A DNA stretch of 64,000 bases. Origin: G965232465 sp965276005. GTDB lineage: Bacteria; Pseudomonadota; Alphaproteobacteria; JAQWUY01. Of the stretch, positions 21,271 to 31,300 are shown piece after piece. Made by a program: the position numbers and the translations under genes. Below the pieces are notes generated by a model, which was not told the origin of the DNA, ran no database searches, and saw only the letters and a list, made by a program, of their open reading frames with translations. How positions within the stretch are numbered: the first letter of the stretch is position 1; every line of letters starts with the position of its first letter. The stretch is taken from assembly GCA_965276005.1 (NCBI GenBank), contig OZ254962.1, positions 2,901,791 to 2,965,790 on the forward strand, written 5' to 3'.

Positions 21271-22125
21271 CCAGTAATACTACAACTAGAACCAGACGAA
21301 TTGGATGTAACAGAACGCCAATATGACAGTGGTAACAAAAATGCCCCCGTGTATATCAGAACCGGGCAAGACGGATACAGCGGTACTGTGGTAGACCGTG
21401 AAACCGTAACACTAACTATAACAGACGGAGCATTCGTATACGATGGCGACGATGGCGACCAAGCCGGATCGGGTAAACCTATAATCATAGGCGATCCAAG
21501 TAAACTTACATTAAGTTCACAAAATTACAAATTACAATACAACAATGCCGATCTGAGTAGCGGGGTTATTAGCGGCTTAACAGGTACTATATTACAAGCA
21601 ACCGCCAGCAGCGGCGGTGCTGCAGGCGGAGGCGGCGGTGGTGGTGCAGCCATCGCAGTAGTAGCTGTCGGTGCAGGTGTAGCAGTAGTAGCCGGCGGTA
21701 TAGGCGGTGCAGCCGCAGCAGGTGCCGCCGCAGGTGCAGCAGGTGCCGCCGGGGCGGGTGCAGGTGCGGCTGGTGCAGGTGCAGGCGGGGCAAGCGGCGG
21801 ACTCATCGCCCCCATCGGCAGCATCGACAACATCTTTACCACCGGCATATACGCCCACCTGAGCGGTATCGACATGCAGGCACTATACCAGCCAACACAA
21901 ACCCCCGTGCCATCCGTATTTAAAACACAAAATACATACAAAACCAAATACACCACATCATACGACATGGCACTATTGGCAAACAACATCAAGGCACAAA
22001 AGGCGGTACCCCTGTACGAATTGGACGAACACCTGTACGAAACCCTTAAAAATATATTTGTACAACAATCCACACCAATGGACAAAACCGCCCGTACAGA
22101 TACAAAGGACAACGACCCTGCATAA
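19699..22125 (+). CDS. 3' part of the same TPS adhesin (MBG repeats, glycine/alanine-rich segment, C-terminal module)
   Basis: This open stretch is in the same frame as the 11.4-18.8 kb part and is separated from it only by the scrambled section. It has four clean 100-residue repeats plus a divergent last repeat and a spacer (VILQLEPDELDVTERQYDSG). A low-complexity Gly/Ala run of about 70 residues follows. The C-terminal module contains NIFTTGIYAHLSGIDMQALY, YDMALLANNIKAQKAVPLYE and LKNIFVQQS, shared with the second adhesin at 59.5-59.8 kb. It has no start of its own (the first ATG, at 19600, lies in scrambled DNA). It is best read as the tail of one large gene. Confidence 0.75.
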   Translation: MTGLKTAYATNYKFDFTNAAADYDNTKSITITKKTLKVGATYANRVYNGSTDVVNQATVTISGWAASEGAGKGISDVFNGTLTATAANKDVGTRVVTLGGLTGLKTAYATNYKFDFTNAAADYDNTKSITITKKTLKVGATYANRVYNGSTDVVNQATVTISGWAASEGAGKGISDVFNGTLTATAANKDVGTRVVTLGGLTGLKTAYATNYKFDFTNAAADYDNTKSITITKKTLKVGATYANRVYNGSTDVVNQATVTISGWAASEGAGKGISDVFNGTLTATAANKDVGTRVVTLGGLTGLKTAYATNYKFDFTNAAADYDNTKSITITKKTLKVGATYANRVYNGSTDVVNQATVTISGWAASEGAGKGISDVFNGTLTATAANKDVGTRVVTLGGLTGLKTAYATNYKFDFTNAAADYDNTKSITITKRLLTVSATPTNRVYNGLTSVAFTGAAITGWVGNEGSGVAISHATTGNLSANAASKDVGTRAVTFSGLTIRTTGKYKNYSLTHDTTKTVNITPVILQLEPDELDVTERQYDSGNKNAPVYIRTGQDGYSGTVVDRETVTLTITDGAFVYDGDDGDQAGSGKPIIIGDPSKLTLSSQNYKLQYNNADLSSGVISGLTGTILQATASSGGAAGGGGGGGAAIAVVAVGAGVAVVAGGIGGAAAAGAAAGAAGAAGAGAGAAGAGAGGASGGLIAPIGSIDNIFTTGIYAHLSGIDMQALYQPTQTPVPSVFKTQNTYKTKYTTSYDMALLANNIKAQKAVPLYELDEHLYETLKNIFVQQSTPMDKTARTDTKDNDPA

Positions 22126-22192
22126 TACCTATTGTGTAAGGCATACATCTATTAAACCAAATGGCATAAAACAGGGAAGTAGATTTTTTTAA

Positions 22193-22310
22193 GGGCGGGC
22201 ATAGATACCTAATATAAGATGTGTTAACATGTTTGGCATTTTGTTGCAGGAACGCCTGCCCGATGTGCGTCTGATTTGGTTGGTGTAAATCGCCATATTG
22301 CAAGATGATA
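22193..22310 (+). mobile_element. IS1595-family remnant (left end only)
   Basis: GGGCGGGCATAGATACCTAA resembles the left inverted repeat of the copy at 61105. Scraps of the transposase N-terminal coding region (TTGTTGCAGGAACGCCTGCC, then GTGCGTCTG..TTGGTTGGTGTAAATCG) follow. The initiating region and everything after HTH are missing. Confidence 0.65.
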
Positions 22311-22366
22311 TTATCACCGTTTAAGGGCAATAATTTTCTATGAAGTTGTTTTTTAAATGATGGGGT

Positions 22367-22693
22367 TTAGTTTACTTTTTTCCATTTGGCAATCTGTTTT
22401 CGCAGACTAGGTTTTTTATATTCTACTTCTCGCATGGTGCATTTGAGTTGGGATTTTTCTTTGCAATTTAAGGTACCACTGTGTAACAGTGTATAACATT
22501 TTTTCCAAAATTCCCATGCCATTTCTGGTGTTTTATCCCAAATGATAAGCCCGCCTTCGGCTTCACTCAGCACCCGCAAACGCCCCACCACATATAAAGG
22601 TGTGCGATTGCCTTGTACCATGCCATATGGTTGGCGATTTACATCGTTCTGTAAATAGGTCGGTACATCGTTATCTTGGTGCCATGTATCCAT
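22367..22693 (-). CDS. Hypothetical protein
   Basis: 108 residues starting MDTWHQDNDVPTYLQNDVNR, with a central stretch RTPLYVVGRLRVLSEAEGGL and WDKTPEMAWEFWKKCYTLLH, and a very basic C-terminus. I do not recognise a family. It follows the 22703 gene by 9 bp on the same strand and is probably the last gene of the ParA operon. Confidence 0.6.
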   Translation of the reverse strand: MDTWHQDNDVPTYLQNDVNRQPYGMVQGNRTPLYVVGRLRVLSEAEGGLIIWDKTPEMAWEFWKKCYTLLHSGTLNCKEKSQLKCTMREVEYKKPSLRKQIAKWKKVN

Positions 22694-22702
22694 GTAATAT
22701 TC

Positions 22703-23023
22703 TTACTCTTTCATACTGCGTCTAGATGGGTTTAATTTGCGTAAATCTAAAATATCTGCCCCGGCGTCAATTAATAACATGCTTAACAATTCCCGTGAAG
22801 ACACTTGTTTTTCCTTTGCCATTTGCAAAAAGCATTCTCTTGTTTCTTCTGGTACATTGCCGATGGTGAACGGTTTTTTAGATTGGTTTTTTACCATATA
22901 AATATGGGTCTCTTCTTCTGTTAGCATTTTTGGCGATCTGGGTATCCTTTTTTTCTGGGATACTTTTTTGCCTTTCTGCTGTGTGTTTTCTCTGCTGTCA
23001 AAATCAATACTTGTGCCGACCAT
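22703..23023 (-). CDS. Hypothetical partition-operon protein
   Basis: 106 residues. The N-terminal half is highly basic and polar (TQQKGKKVSQKKRIPRSPKM). The C-terminal half (FTIGNVPEETRECFLQMAKE, KQVSSRELLSMLLIDAG) looks like a small ribbon-helix-helix or helical DNA-binding domain. Its start is 12 bp after the parA stop. A small basic partner downstream of ParA fits a centromere-binding protein, but this is inferred from context and composition only. Confidence 0.6.
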   Translation of the reverse strand: MVGTSIDFDSRENTQQKGKKVSQKKRIPRSPKMLTEEETHIYMVKNQSKKPFTIGNVPEETRECFLQMAKEKQVSSRELLSMLLIDAGADILDLRKLNPSRRSMKE

Positions 23024-23034
23024 TTTATGTCTCC

Positions 23035-23678
23035 CTATTTGTTGTAAAAATGTAAGTGTTTATGCGTTTGCAACACTGCTAAAAATTGTTTTGCTGCTTT
23101 TAATGCACTTCCCTTAGGCAAGCCGCCGTCTGCCATCTGTTTAAATCCGGTCAGGTATGGACAGCCATACAAAATGTTATACCCGTCGCCTTTTTGTTTT
23201 AAGGCATGAATAATGTGTTTTGCGATTTTGTGTTGGGGGTTATAGCGATTGGCAACCAACACAGTACGGATAAGTTTTTTACACATTTTAGCTGTCCGTT
23301 CGATACGCTGCAAAGTATTTATGACACCGTTTAAGTCATATTGCCCTGTATCAAAAGGCAACACCACCAAGTTTGATACGGACAATACATATTGTGAAAA
23401 CGCCGTATTTATACCTGCTGTATCTATTAAAATGACATCATATTTTTGTAATGCTGCCACCTCGATAGCATTGTCTAGCCCTTTTTCATCGCTGGCACTG
23501 CCCTGCTGGATATTGGCTACACGGGTATTTTCTGCTCACAGCAGAGCGTTTTTTGTGGGTCTGTATCACAAATAAGCACTTTGGCACTGTCATTTGCCAT
23601 AAGCCCCGCCAACACCGTAAGTAAAGTGGTTTTGCCTACCCCGCCTTTTTCTTGCACAAAAGATATAATTTGCGTCAT
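23035..23678 (-). pseudogene. parA: ParA-family partition ATPase with a frameshift
   Basis: From the ATG at 23676-23678 the sequence reads MTQIISFVQEKGGVGKTTLL (deviant Walker A) and VLICDTDPQKT, then stops at 23517. In another frame it resumes as NTRVANIQQGSASDEKG and then YDVILIDTAGINTAFSQYVL and VLPFDTGQYDLNG, the Walker B and later ParA motifs. The break falls in CTCTGCTGTGAGCAGA, a small hairpin-forming sequence, so a sequencing error is possible. If real, partition would be lost. ParA proteins move plasmids or chromosomes on the nucleoid. The ParB-like gene is on the other strand at 26134. Confidence 0.8.
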
Positions 23679-23700
23679 ACAGTATTCCTTTCTAAATACT

Positions 23701-23875
23701 TAAACAGTATACATGTAACATCTGCCTATGTGTGTAGTATACATGTGGAAATTAAACATGTCAACACTAAATATGTGCAAACTATACATAAAATTATTGT
23801 ATTTGTATCTATTAAGTATATAAACAGTATATATATGTAATATAATGATAAAAACAGTAAACATGTACATGGTAT
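23701..23875. repeat. Iteron-like repeats around ACATGT between parA and the plus-strand module
   Basis: Imperfect repeats of the form A-CAGTATACATGT occur near 23704, 23735, 23753, 23767, 23824 and 23854 (CAGTATACATGTAA, TAGTATACATGTGG, TTAAACATGTCAAC, CAGTAAACATGTACATGG). They lie in the AT-rich gap upstream of parA, where an origin, a centromere (parS-like) or ParA operator would be expected. Confidence 0.6.
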
Positions 23876-23905
23876 TTAAAAACAACAATAACACTCAAAA
23901 TAATA

Positions 23906-23955
23906 AGATAAAGATTTTTATAACCCATTGCCCCGATAAGCGGGGCAAAGAAAGT
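23906..23955 (+). promoter_or_regulatory. Leader element 1 (box A, stem-loop, box B)
   Basis: AGATAA (23906), stem TGCCCCG/CGGGGCA with loop ATAAG (23929-23947), AAAGAAAGT (23947-23955). It lies 31 nt before the ATG at 23987. See the finding on this repeated element. Confidence 0.8.
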
Positions 23956-23986
23956 AATCCATTATGTACTATTGAGGAGAATACCT

Positions 23987-24295
23987 ATGGACATTTCAAA
24001 AATTATTGAACATTTTATCCCTTCCATTAACCATAATTATACATTTGTAACACCTGTTCCTACAGTTATCAATATGGTGTCTGGCATGAACGGCTATATT
24101 TTTAGTATTTCGTTTGGTCAGGACAGTGCCACCATTTACTATGCCCACAATCTGGCGGATATGGATGGCAAACGCATTGAGACTTATGAAACGGTGCTGT
24201 TTGCATCAAATAAAAATGAAACAGCCGAACAGATCGCCGAACGGATTTCCGATAAACTTGACCATATGAACATTAGTTTAATCCCATCTCAATAA
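23987..24295 (+). CDS. Hypothetical protein, first gene of the leader-element module
   Basis: 102 residues from the ATG at 23987 (GAGGAG 8 nt upstream). Sequence begins MDISKIIEHFIPSINHNYTF, with a middle stretch GYIFSISFGQDSATIYYAHN and a C-terminal helix NETAEQIAERISDKLDHMN. The fold looks alpha/beta and soluble. I recognise no family. It is 14 bp before the GHKL ATPase gene and certainly co-transcribed with it, so a shared role is likely. Leader element 1 precedes it. Confidence 0.75.
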   Translation: MDISKIIEHFIPSINHNYTFVTPVPTVINMVSGMNGYIFSISFGQDSATIYYAHNLADMDGKRIETYETVLFASNKNETAEQIAERISDKLDHMNISLIPSQ

Positions 24296-24309
24296 GGAGG
24301 AATACCATT

Positions 24310-26013
24310 ATGAAAACATTTACAGCAAAAGTATCTGGCGATATGATTGCCAAAGCAACCCGCTTGTTTAATGCGACTATCGATCAAATTTTAACCGAAT
24401 TGTTGCAAAACGCCCGCCGGGCAGGGGCGACAGTGATTGACCTCTCCTGTGTCCGCCGTCAAGATAGTAAGAACATGTTAGATTTTTGTATAATAGACAA
24501 TGGCATAGGGTGTCAACATCCTGAGGATATGTTTCACTTGGGAAAGTCCGCATGGAACACAGATATTACGACCACAGAAGACCCGGCGGGTATGGGGGTG
24601 TTTTGCCTAGCAGGGTGTGAGGACATTAAAATTGTATCAAGAACTGCTGCTGCCGAAGCGTGGACAGTGTACCTAGAAAATGCCCATTTTAACGGTAAAG
24701 CGGATATTAAACCGTTGCCTAGTGATATGCAACAACAAGGCACAGAGATTTATTTTAGCAAAATGAGTAATGATGCCCATAACATACATACGATTATCGA
24801 AAGTGCCTGCCGATATTTGCCTGTTAAGGTTATACTAAACGGCACCGCCATACAACAACAAGACTTTTTACATGATGCCCTATATGTGCAAGAATATAAG
24901 GGTATTAGGTATGCTGTATGCCCAAAGCAATATGCGAGTATCTTAAAACCCACACCCAGTATTAACTTTTATGGTCATGGATTGTGTGAGGATATACTGC
25001 CTTGCTTAAAAACCGATGCTGGAAAGTTATGTGTTAAAATCGATGTACAGCATACAAATGGTTTAGAGTTGGTATTGCCACAACGCAATGAAGTGGTGCA
25101 TAATGAAAAGTTTGATGCAGTGTGTGCATATGCCTATAAGGTGCTTTATGGGTATGTTGCAGACAATAATATATCGCACAATTTGCCTTATAAGGTGTAC
25201 CAACATGCACAATCATTTGGATACGATATTGGTGAGGCTAAGCCAAAACTGCGTGCTGTGTGTGGTATGATAGATAGCGGTGCTGTTAAAACCGATATTA
25301 CCGATACAGTCTGCTTTTTGTCAGAGAACATGATACAAAAATGGCATGATAGCCATCATGATTTTATGGCATCATGGGTCAGTGGCGGTGATACCGATAC
25401 CGTGTTCGTTGAACCAGATACAGAATATGCAGGGTATAGTTGGTACAATACTATTGCTACTGTTATCGATGTGATGCTGTGGTGTAATGGTAAACCTTAC
25501 AGCAGACAAAACGATTCACGACAGAACAACCAAGTAGGTTGGAAAGTGTCAGATATACATATCGAATTAAAGTTAAGCAATGGCAAGACCGTTAAACGAC
25601 CGATTGGTATGTTTGTATCTGGTTGTCCCGGATTAGCACTTGCATCTGTACAACAATTATGGATCGATCCAAATAAAATATGTCTTGATAGTATTATTGC
25701 TATCTTTAAACAGTACATGTTTGACTATTATGGGTCTGACGATTCGTTTGAAGAATCTTGGAAATATTTTAAGACAGAAGTTATGGAACAGGCTATCAAT
25801 ATTGCATTTCAAGATAACCGTATGCTGTTGATTGAAGAAATCATACATCAATCCGGGCTAGGGTATTATTTACGGACGGGCGAATCATATACCATCACCA
25901 AGAATACCCAGTGGCAGGCAAAGGTTACACCCAATTTTGACCTATGGTTTTGGATTAGGCATGTGTGTAGCCGTCTGTATAACCGCATTAAGATAAAGCC
26001 AAGCACTACATAA
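24310..26013 (+). CDS. GHKL-superfamily ATPase (Hsp90/MutL-type ATP-binding fold)
   Basis: 567 residues. The ATP site is clear: LTELLQNARRAGA (about 28-40, N-box Glu30 and Asn34), IIDNGIGC (61-68, G1 box) and DPAGMGVFCLAG (91-102, G2 box). The next 150 residues resemble the transducer domain of MutL/Hsp90-like proteins. The C-terminal half has no family I know. ATP-driven clamp closure on DNA or protein is typical of this superfamily. Together with the ParB-like protein and the DarB-type helicase it forms a plasmid/ICE core set. AAGGAGG lies 9 nt before the ATG at 24310. Confidence 0.82.
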   Translation: MKTFTAKVSGDMIAKATRLFNATIDQILTELLQNARRAGATVIDLSCVRRQDSKNMLDFCIIDNGIGCQHPEDMFHLGKSAWNTDITTTEDPAGMGVFCLAGCEDIKIVSRTAAAEAWTVYLENAHFNGKADIKPLPSDMQQQGTEIYFSKMSNDAHNIHTIIESACRYLPVKVILNGTAIQQQDFLHDALYVQEYKGIRYAVCPKQYASILKPTPSINFYGHGLCEDILPCLKTDAGKLCVKIDVQHTNGLELVLPQRNEVVHNEKFDAVCAYAYKVLYGYVADNNISHNLPYKVYQHAQSFGYDIGEAKPKLRAVCGMIDSGAVKTDITDTVCFLSENMIQKWHDSHHDFMASWVSGGDTDTVFVEPDTEYAGYSWYNTIATVIDVMLWCNGKPYSRQNDSRQNNQVGWKVSDIHIELKLSNGKTVKRPIGMFVSGCPGLALASVQQLWIDPNKICLDSIIAIFKQYMFDYYGSDDSFEESWKYFKTEVMEQAINIAFQDNRMLLIEEIIHQSGLGYYLRTGESYTITKNTQWQAKVTPNFDLWFWIRHVCSRLYNRIKIKPSTT

Positions 26014-26020
26014 CATACAC

Positions 26021-26045
26021 GGGGGATACATGCCCCCATTTTTTT
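26021..26045 (+). terminator. Rho-independent terminator after the GHKL gene
   Basis: GGGGG (26021-26025) pairs with CCCCC (26033-26037), followed by ATTTTTTT. It ends only 8 nt before leader element 2. Confidence 0.75.
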
Positions 26046-26052
26046 ACCCAAT

Positions 26053-26102
26053 AGATAAAATTTTTTCATATATATGCCCCCGTAAGGGGGGCAAAAGAAA
26101 GT
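26053..26102 (+). promoter_or_regulatory. Leader element 2
   Basis: AGATAA (26053), stem TGCCCCC/GGGGGCA with loop GTAAG (26075-26093), AAAGAAAGT (26094-26102). It lies 31 nt before the ATG at 26134. A terminator ends just upstream. Confidence 0.8.
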
Positions 26103-26133
26103 ATTTATTTTTTGACAACGAGGAGATACCAAA

Positions 26134-28173
26134 ATGAAATTTAAACACCTTACTTTAGATGCGTTGGTTGCATCAGATTTAAATGTGCGGAAATCGCAGG
26201 ACGACGCACAACGCTTTAACGAATTGACAGCGTCTATTGCCCACTATGGGGTACAAACCCCGTTGCATATTATCGCTGGGGAAAATAGCACCTATGAAGT
26301 GGTCGCCGGCGGTCGCCGTTTACGGGCATTGCAAGCCCTAGCAAAGGACAGTGTCATCGACAGTGCCACATACCAAGTCCCTTGTATGGAAATAGACAAA
26401 AGCCACGCACAGGAAGTGTCGCTGGTGGAGAATATGATCCGTGTGAACATGCACCCTGCTGCAGAATATCGGGCGTTTGCCGAATTATTTAGAAACGGCA
26501 AAACCAATACAGAAATTGCCAAAATATTTGGTATGAGTGCTAGGGTGGTCAAACAACGCCTAGCTCTTGGTAATTTACACCCTGATGTGCTTATCGCATA
26601 TGAAAATGGCGACATCGATGGGGCGTGTGCGAAAGCGTTTACTATGGTAAAATCGCAGCAACAGCAACTAGAGATTCTGTGCGAACATGATGGCAAGCCA
26701 CATGGCGATCATGTGCGTTATTACATTACCAAAACATCTGATGAAGTGTGTATAAAAGGCGACCACAAAGTTACATTTATCGGCTACCAAGCATACCTTG
26801 ATGCAGGGGGGCAGGTGATTGAAAATCTGTTTGACGATAATAAAACCCTGTTGGTCGATGGACATATTGTGCAAAAGTTAATTGCCGATCGCCACCAACA
26901 CATCATCGATATGTTAAAACTGCGATTTGAATTTGTCGACATACAGCAGGGACACCCTAATACCAGCAATTATAACAGCATTTACCCCACAGATGCAGAT
27001 AACCTCGACATACCCGCCATGTTCCTTGATGTGTTTCAGGAACTTTGTAACAAGTACGATAGCGGCAATTTATCTTACTGGGAACGGCAGTATTTTAATA
27101 TGATTAGAGCCTGTTCTCAGGTGTATGATAAGCCGTGTGGTGCCATCGTATGTATCGGTCCATATGACCCCACCGAAGTAACTGTACAAGGGGGCATGAT
27201 AGCAAAAACTAAGCCCGGTACAGACGATATTAGCGTGCATATGCCCACATCGGCACCGCCTGTAAATCTAAACCTATCGGAAAAGTTAAAACAGGATTTA
27301 GATTGGTGGCAACAGCAAATTATACAAGGCACCGCATCAGTTCATCCTATGCTAGCCTTCGACATATTGGTATTTGAAAAAGTCGATACCATGCTTGCAG
27401 CGGGACATTACACCCCCCGTTATACTGGGGTAGATTTTGACCATCGGGCAACTCGCTTAGATGTGGGCAGCGATATAACTGTATCGCCCAAATGGGACGA
27501 TGACATCGCTTCATTTCCTACCACGCTAAATACCAGCTGGTACATCGAGGGCGATATTGCTACCAGTATGGACAATCTGCAAAGTGTGCCCTTGCAGGAT
27601 AAGGTGGCAATTATTGGCTATTTTGTCGGCAGGGTGGTACAGCCGTATGCCCCTGCACAATATCTGTGCCATCAGGTAGGCGTGGGCGTGCGGTCGTGGT
27701 GGCAGCCAACCTATGACAATTACTTTAAACGGTTGCCAATGGGGGTTTTACAAAACCTAGCGTCTGATATTATTGGGGCTGAGTGGGTACAACAAAACCC
27801 CGGCATTAAGAAAAAAGATATTGCCGAAACACTGGCGGGCGTCTGTAAAGGTTTGGGGGATTTTCCTGCGGATGTATTAGAACGGGGTAAAGCCTTTGTG
27901 CCAGAACAAATGCGGCTACAATCGCCACAAAAACCTGATACAGACCCATTGGAACCCATCGACCAACATGGGGTAGATGAATGTGATACCGATGGTGAAA
28001 CGGCACAAAAACCTGTGGGGAAAACCCCTATTGCTGGTGTCGACACCCTTGCGGATTTAAACGCATTGCCCAATGTAGAAGTGGTTGTCGCATCCGTTAT
28101 ACCTGAAAAGCCCACAGAAAATACAAATGCAGATACACAAGCGTTACCTGCATTTTTAACAGGTACAGCATAA
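26134..28173 (+). CDS. ParB/RepB/Spo0J-family protein, long form
   Basis: 679 residues, about twice the usual ParB. The N-terminal ParB domain has VRKSQDD..FNELTASI, GVQTPLHIIAG, YEVVAGGRRLRAL (the GERR-like box at about 59-62) and SLVENMIRVNMHPAAEYRAF. A helix-turn-helix follows (NTEIAKIFGMSARVVKQRLA, about 124-143). ParB proteins load as CTP-dependent clamps at parS, and relatives act as DNA-binding regulators or nucleases. The long C-terminal region holds acidic and Pro-rich parts and no domain I know. GAGGAG precedes the ATG. Similar large ParB-like proteins accompany strawberry-notch helicases on alphaproteobacterial plasmids, so a role in element maintenance is likely. Confidence 0.85.
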   Translation: MKFKHLTLDALVASDLNVRKSQDDAQRFNELTASIAHYGVQTPLHIIAGENSTYEVVAGGRRLRALQALAKDSVIDSATYQVPCMEIDKSHAQEVSLVENMIRVNMHPAAEYRAFAELFRNGKTNTEIAKIFGMSARVVKQRLALGNLHPDVLIAYENGDIDGACAKAFTMVKSQQQQLEILCEHDGKPHGDHVRYYITKTSDEVCIKGDHKVTFIGYQAYLDAGGQVIENLFDDNKTLLVDGHIVQKLIADRHQHIIDMLKLRFEFVDIQQGHPNTSNYNSIYPTDADNLDIPAMFLDVFQELCNKYDSGNLSYWERQYFNMIRACSQVYDKPCGAIVCIGPYDPTEVTVQGGMIAKTKPGTDDISVHMPTSAPPVNLNLSEKLKQDLDWWQQQIIQGTASVHPMLAFDILVFEKVDTMLAAGHYTPRYTGVDFDHRATRLDVGSDITVSPKWDDDIASFPTTLNTSWYIEGDIATSMDNLQSVPLQDKVAIIGYFVGRVVQPYAPAQYLCHQVGVGVRSWWQPTYDNYFKRLPMGVLQNLASDIIGAEWVQQNPGIKKKDIAETLAGVCKGLGDFPADVLERGKAFVPEQMRLQSPQKPDTDPLEPIDQHGVDECDTDGETAQKPVGKTPIAGVDTLADLNALPNVEVVVASVIPEKPTENTNADTQALPAFLTGTA

Positions 28174-28202
28174 TTCTAATATACTTTCTTTCAAAAAATA
28201 CT

Positions 28203-28227
28203 GGGGGGCGTTGCCCCCTCTTTTTTC
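28203..28227 (+). terminator. Rho-independent terminator after the ParB-like gene
   Basis: GGGGGC (28204-28209), loop GTT, GCCCCC (28213-28218), then TCTTTTTTC. Confidence 0.8.
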
Positions 28228-28242
28228 AAGTAATGATTTTCA

Positions 28243-28291
28243 AGATAAGCATTTTTGCAAACATTGCCCCGATAAGCGGGGCAAAGAAAGT
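28243..28291 (+). promoter_or_regulatory. Leader element 3
   Basis: AGATAA (28243), stem TGCCCCG/CGGGGCA with loop ATAAG (28265-28283), AAAGAAAGT (28283-28291). It lies 24 nt before the ATG at 28316. The terminator at 28227 lies upstream. Confidence 0.8.
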
Positions 28292-28315
28292 GTAACAGAA
28301 ATATAGGAGAAACCC

Positions 28316-31300
28316 ATGAACACTGAAACAAATACAGCACAACAAGTGCATACAAAAATCACCGCTACTATCGACGATATTTGCGTGCATTTAAGTCAGG
28401 GGCATAGTTTAACTGCCCATATTAACCGTATTATGACCGCTCATTTTGGTTCTGATGCTAACGGCAATTGGGATCGGCGGATGGCATACGATATGTGTGA
28501 AACTGCCATCAGCCGTTTTATACATCAGTACGGTCGGGCTATTTTAAGCCAAAAAGACCCCGCAACTATTTTGGGTATGTTGCAAAAAGTACAACATCTT
28601 ATGCCCACCGAAACCGTACGGTCGGAAAATCAAGTAAAACTGCAACAATTTTCTACCCCTATCACTGTAGGATATTTGGTGTATTTGGCATCGGGATTAC
28701 AAACGGGGGACACCGTCATCGAACCGTCTGCTGGTACGGGTATGTTGGCGTGTTTTGCCCGTGCTATGGGCAATAGTGTTGTGGTCAATGAAATCGATGA
28801 TTTTCGCTTTTCTTGTTTAAAAACTGTTTACGATAATGTATTGCAACTGGATGCCAAATACCTAGCCGATTTATTGCCAGAACAGCGGGCAGATGTGATT
28901 GTCATGAATCCCCCGTTTGCCGGCGATAACGATGGCAAATCCACCCACACCATGAACCTACATATAACCAATGCGGTAAACATGTTAAAGCCCAACGGGC
29001 GGCTAGTGTTAATCACAGGCGACAATTTTTCCAACAGTAACAACCGATATACAACCGTGTTTAACACATTAGACAGCAGAGGGAGCGTAGTATTTACAGG
29101 CGGACTACCACACTATGCGTTTGCTAAAACAGGTACAAGTTTTGATACCCGTATGACTGTATTCGATAAGGGCGTATTTGGGGTAGAAAAGAATGTCTAC
29201 CATAATCCAGAGGGTACCTATGCGGATATGGCGGTGTATATCCAAACTGGTATCCCTGCCCGGACGGTGCCAACAACACTGCTATCAACGCCGCCACAAG
29301 TAGGCGACCTGTTTAGTCAAGCGGTGCATGCCCCCGTTGCAAAGCCGGTGCAGAAAGCCAACAAAGCATTTGTACAAAAAATGCCGACAATGGGGAAAAA
29401 TGATGTAGTAGAAGTCGCCTATAGCAATAGTAGCCTGCCAAAATTCCTCGATGAAACCGTTGGTATGTATCAAAATTATGAACCGCAAGTGTTACAGATT
29501 ACGGACGCCAAAGCCCACCCCAGCGAATTGGTACAATCTATGGCAATGGCATCGATTGCACCGCCTGCATGTGCTTATAAACCCAAAACCTATGCCCATG
29601 TTATCAGCGAAGGTATTTTAAGTGCAGCACAGCTAGAAACCGTCATTTATGCGGGCGAACAGCACAGCAAATACATTAACGGCTTACGAAAGGTCGACGA
29701 TACCAACATAGTATTTTTAACAGATGCCCATGACCAAGACGGGGTGAAATACCGCAAAGGATATTTTCTGGGCGATGGCACAGGCTGTGGCAAGGGGCGG
29801 CAAGTAGCGGGCATTATCCTTGATAATTTCTTAAACGGTCGCACAAAAGCCCTTTGGGTATCGAAATCAGATAAATTGTACGAGGATGCTATTCGGGATT
29901 GGACGGCTGTCGGTGGACATAAAACACAGGTGTTTCACCTAAATAAAATCAAGGCCAATGCTAGCATTCCCCACGATAGCGGTATACTGTTTACCACCTA
30001 TGCCACTTTACGGGGCGGAGAAACAGAAACCCGCCGCTCTCGTTTAGCCCAAATTATCGAATGGGTCGGCAAAGATTTTGACGGGGTGGTTGTGTTTGAC
30101 GAAAGCCACGCCCTAGCCAATGCCTTGTCTAGCCAAAGCGATCGGGGTGTAAAGAAAGCATCAGCACAAGGTACCGCCGGCTTAAAACTACAAAACCAAT
30201 TGCCAGAAGCACGGTTTGTGTATGTATCTGCCACCGGTGCCACCAGTGTTGCCAACTTGGCATATGCGGATCGGTTGGGACTGTGGGCAAGCGAAGACTT
30301 TCCATTTGCCAACCCATCAGACTTTGCCCATAAGATGAGTAAGGGCGGGGTAGCGGCTATGGAAGTCATCAGCCGTGATTTAAAAGCACTGGGATTGTAC
30401 ACCGCCCGTTCACTGTCGTATGCGGGTGTGGAAGTGGATGTATTAAAGCATGATTTAACCGAACAGCAAATCAGTATATACGATACATATGCGGACGCAT
30501 ATAAACAGATCCACAATCATTTGGAACAAGCTCTTTGCGAGACCAAAATCATTGTCGGCAATGCCACCGCCAACAAAAACGCCAAAGCAGCGGCAAAATC
30601 CGCATTCGAGAGCAACAAGCAACGGTTCTTTAATCAAATTTTAACAGCAATGAAATGCCCCAGCTTGTTTAAGGCTATCGATGCAGATTTAGAAAATGAT
30701 AAATCTGTTGTTATCCAAATTGTAACCACCGGCGGTGCCATACTGGATAGACGGTTGCAACAGATACCAAAATCCGAATGGAACGATCTGCAAATAGACT
30801 TAACGCCCCGGGAATACATGGTCGATTATTTGCAAAACGCCTTTCCGACCAGAGCCATGAAAACCATTGTCGATGAACACGGCAACACCACAAGCGAACC
30901 GATGTGCGATGCACAGGGCAATCCCGTATTCTGCCAAGAAGCTGTTGCCTTGCGGGATAGCATGCTGCATATGGTGTACAGCTTACCGCCACTGGAGGGG
31001 GCATTAGACCAAATTATCAAACGCTATGGACACGAAACTGTAGCCGAAGTAACAGGACGGGGTAAACGGGTTGTTATCAACAAGGCAGGCAATTTGTGTG
31101 TACAGAATCGCCCGACATCGGCAAATATTAACGAAACCAATGCGTTTATGGACGGCGACAAACGCATTCTCATATTCAGCGATGCCGGCGGCACAGGACG
31201 GTCGTACCATGCAGATGTAAACTGTAAAAATCAGCAGCAACGCATACATTATCTGCTGGAGCCGGGTTGGCGTGCGGATAATGCAGTGCAAGGGCTAGGG

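Noticed and set aside
21525..22148. Minus-strand frames rich in Ala/Pro or Cys/Thr opposite the Gly/Ala segment of the adhesin
   Set aside because: These are antisense readings of a GC-rich low-complexity codon run, and no start or family match supports them.
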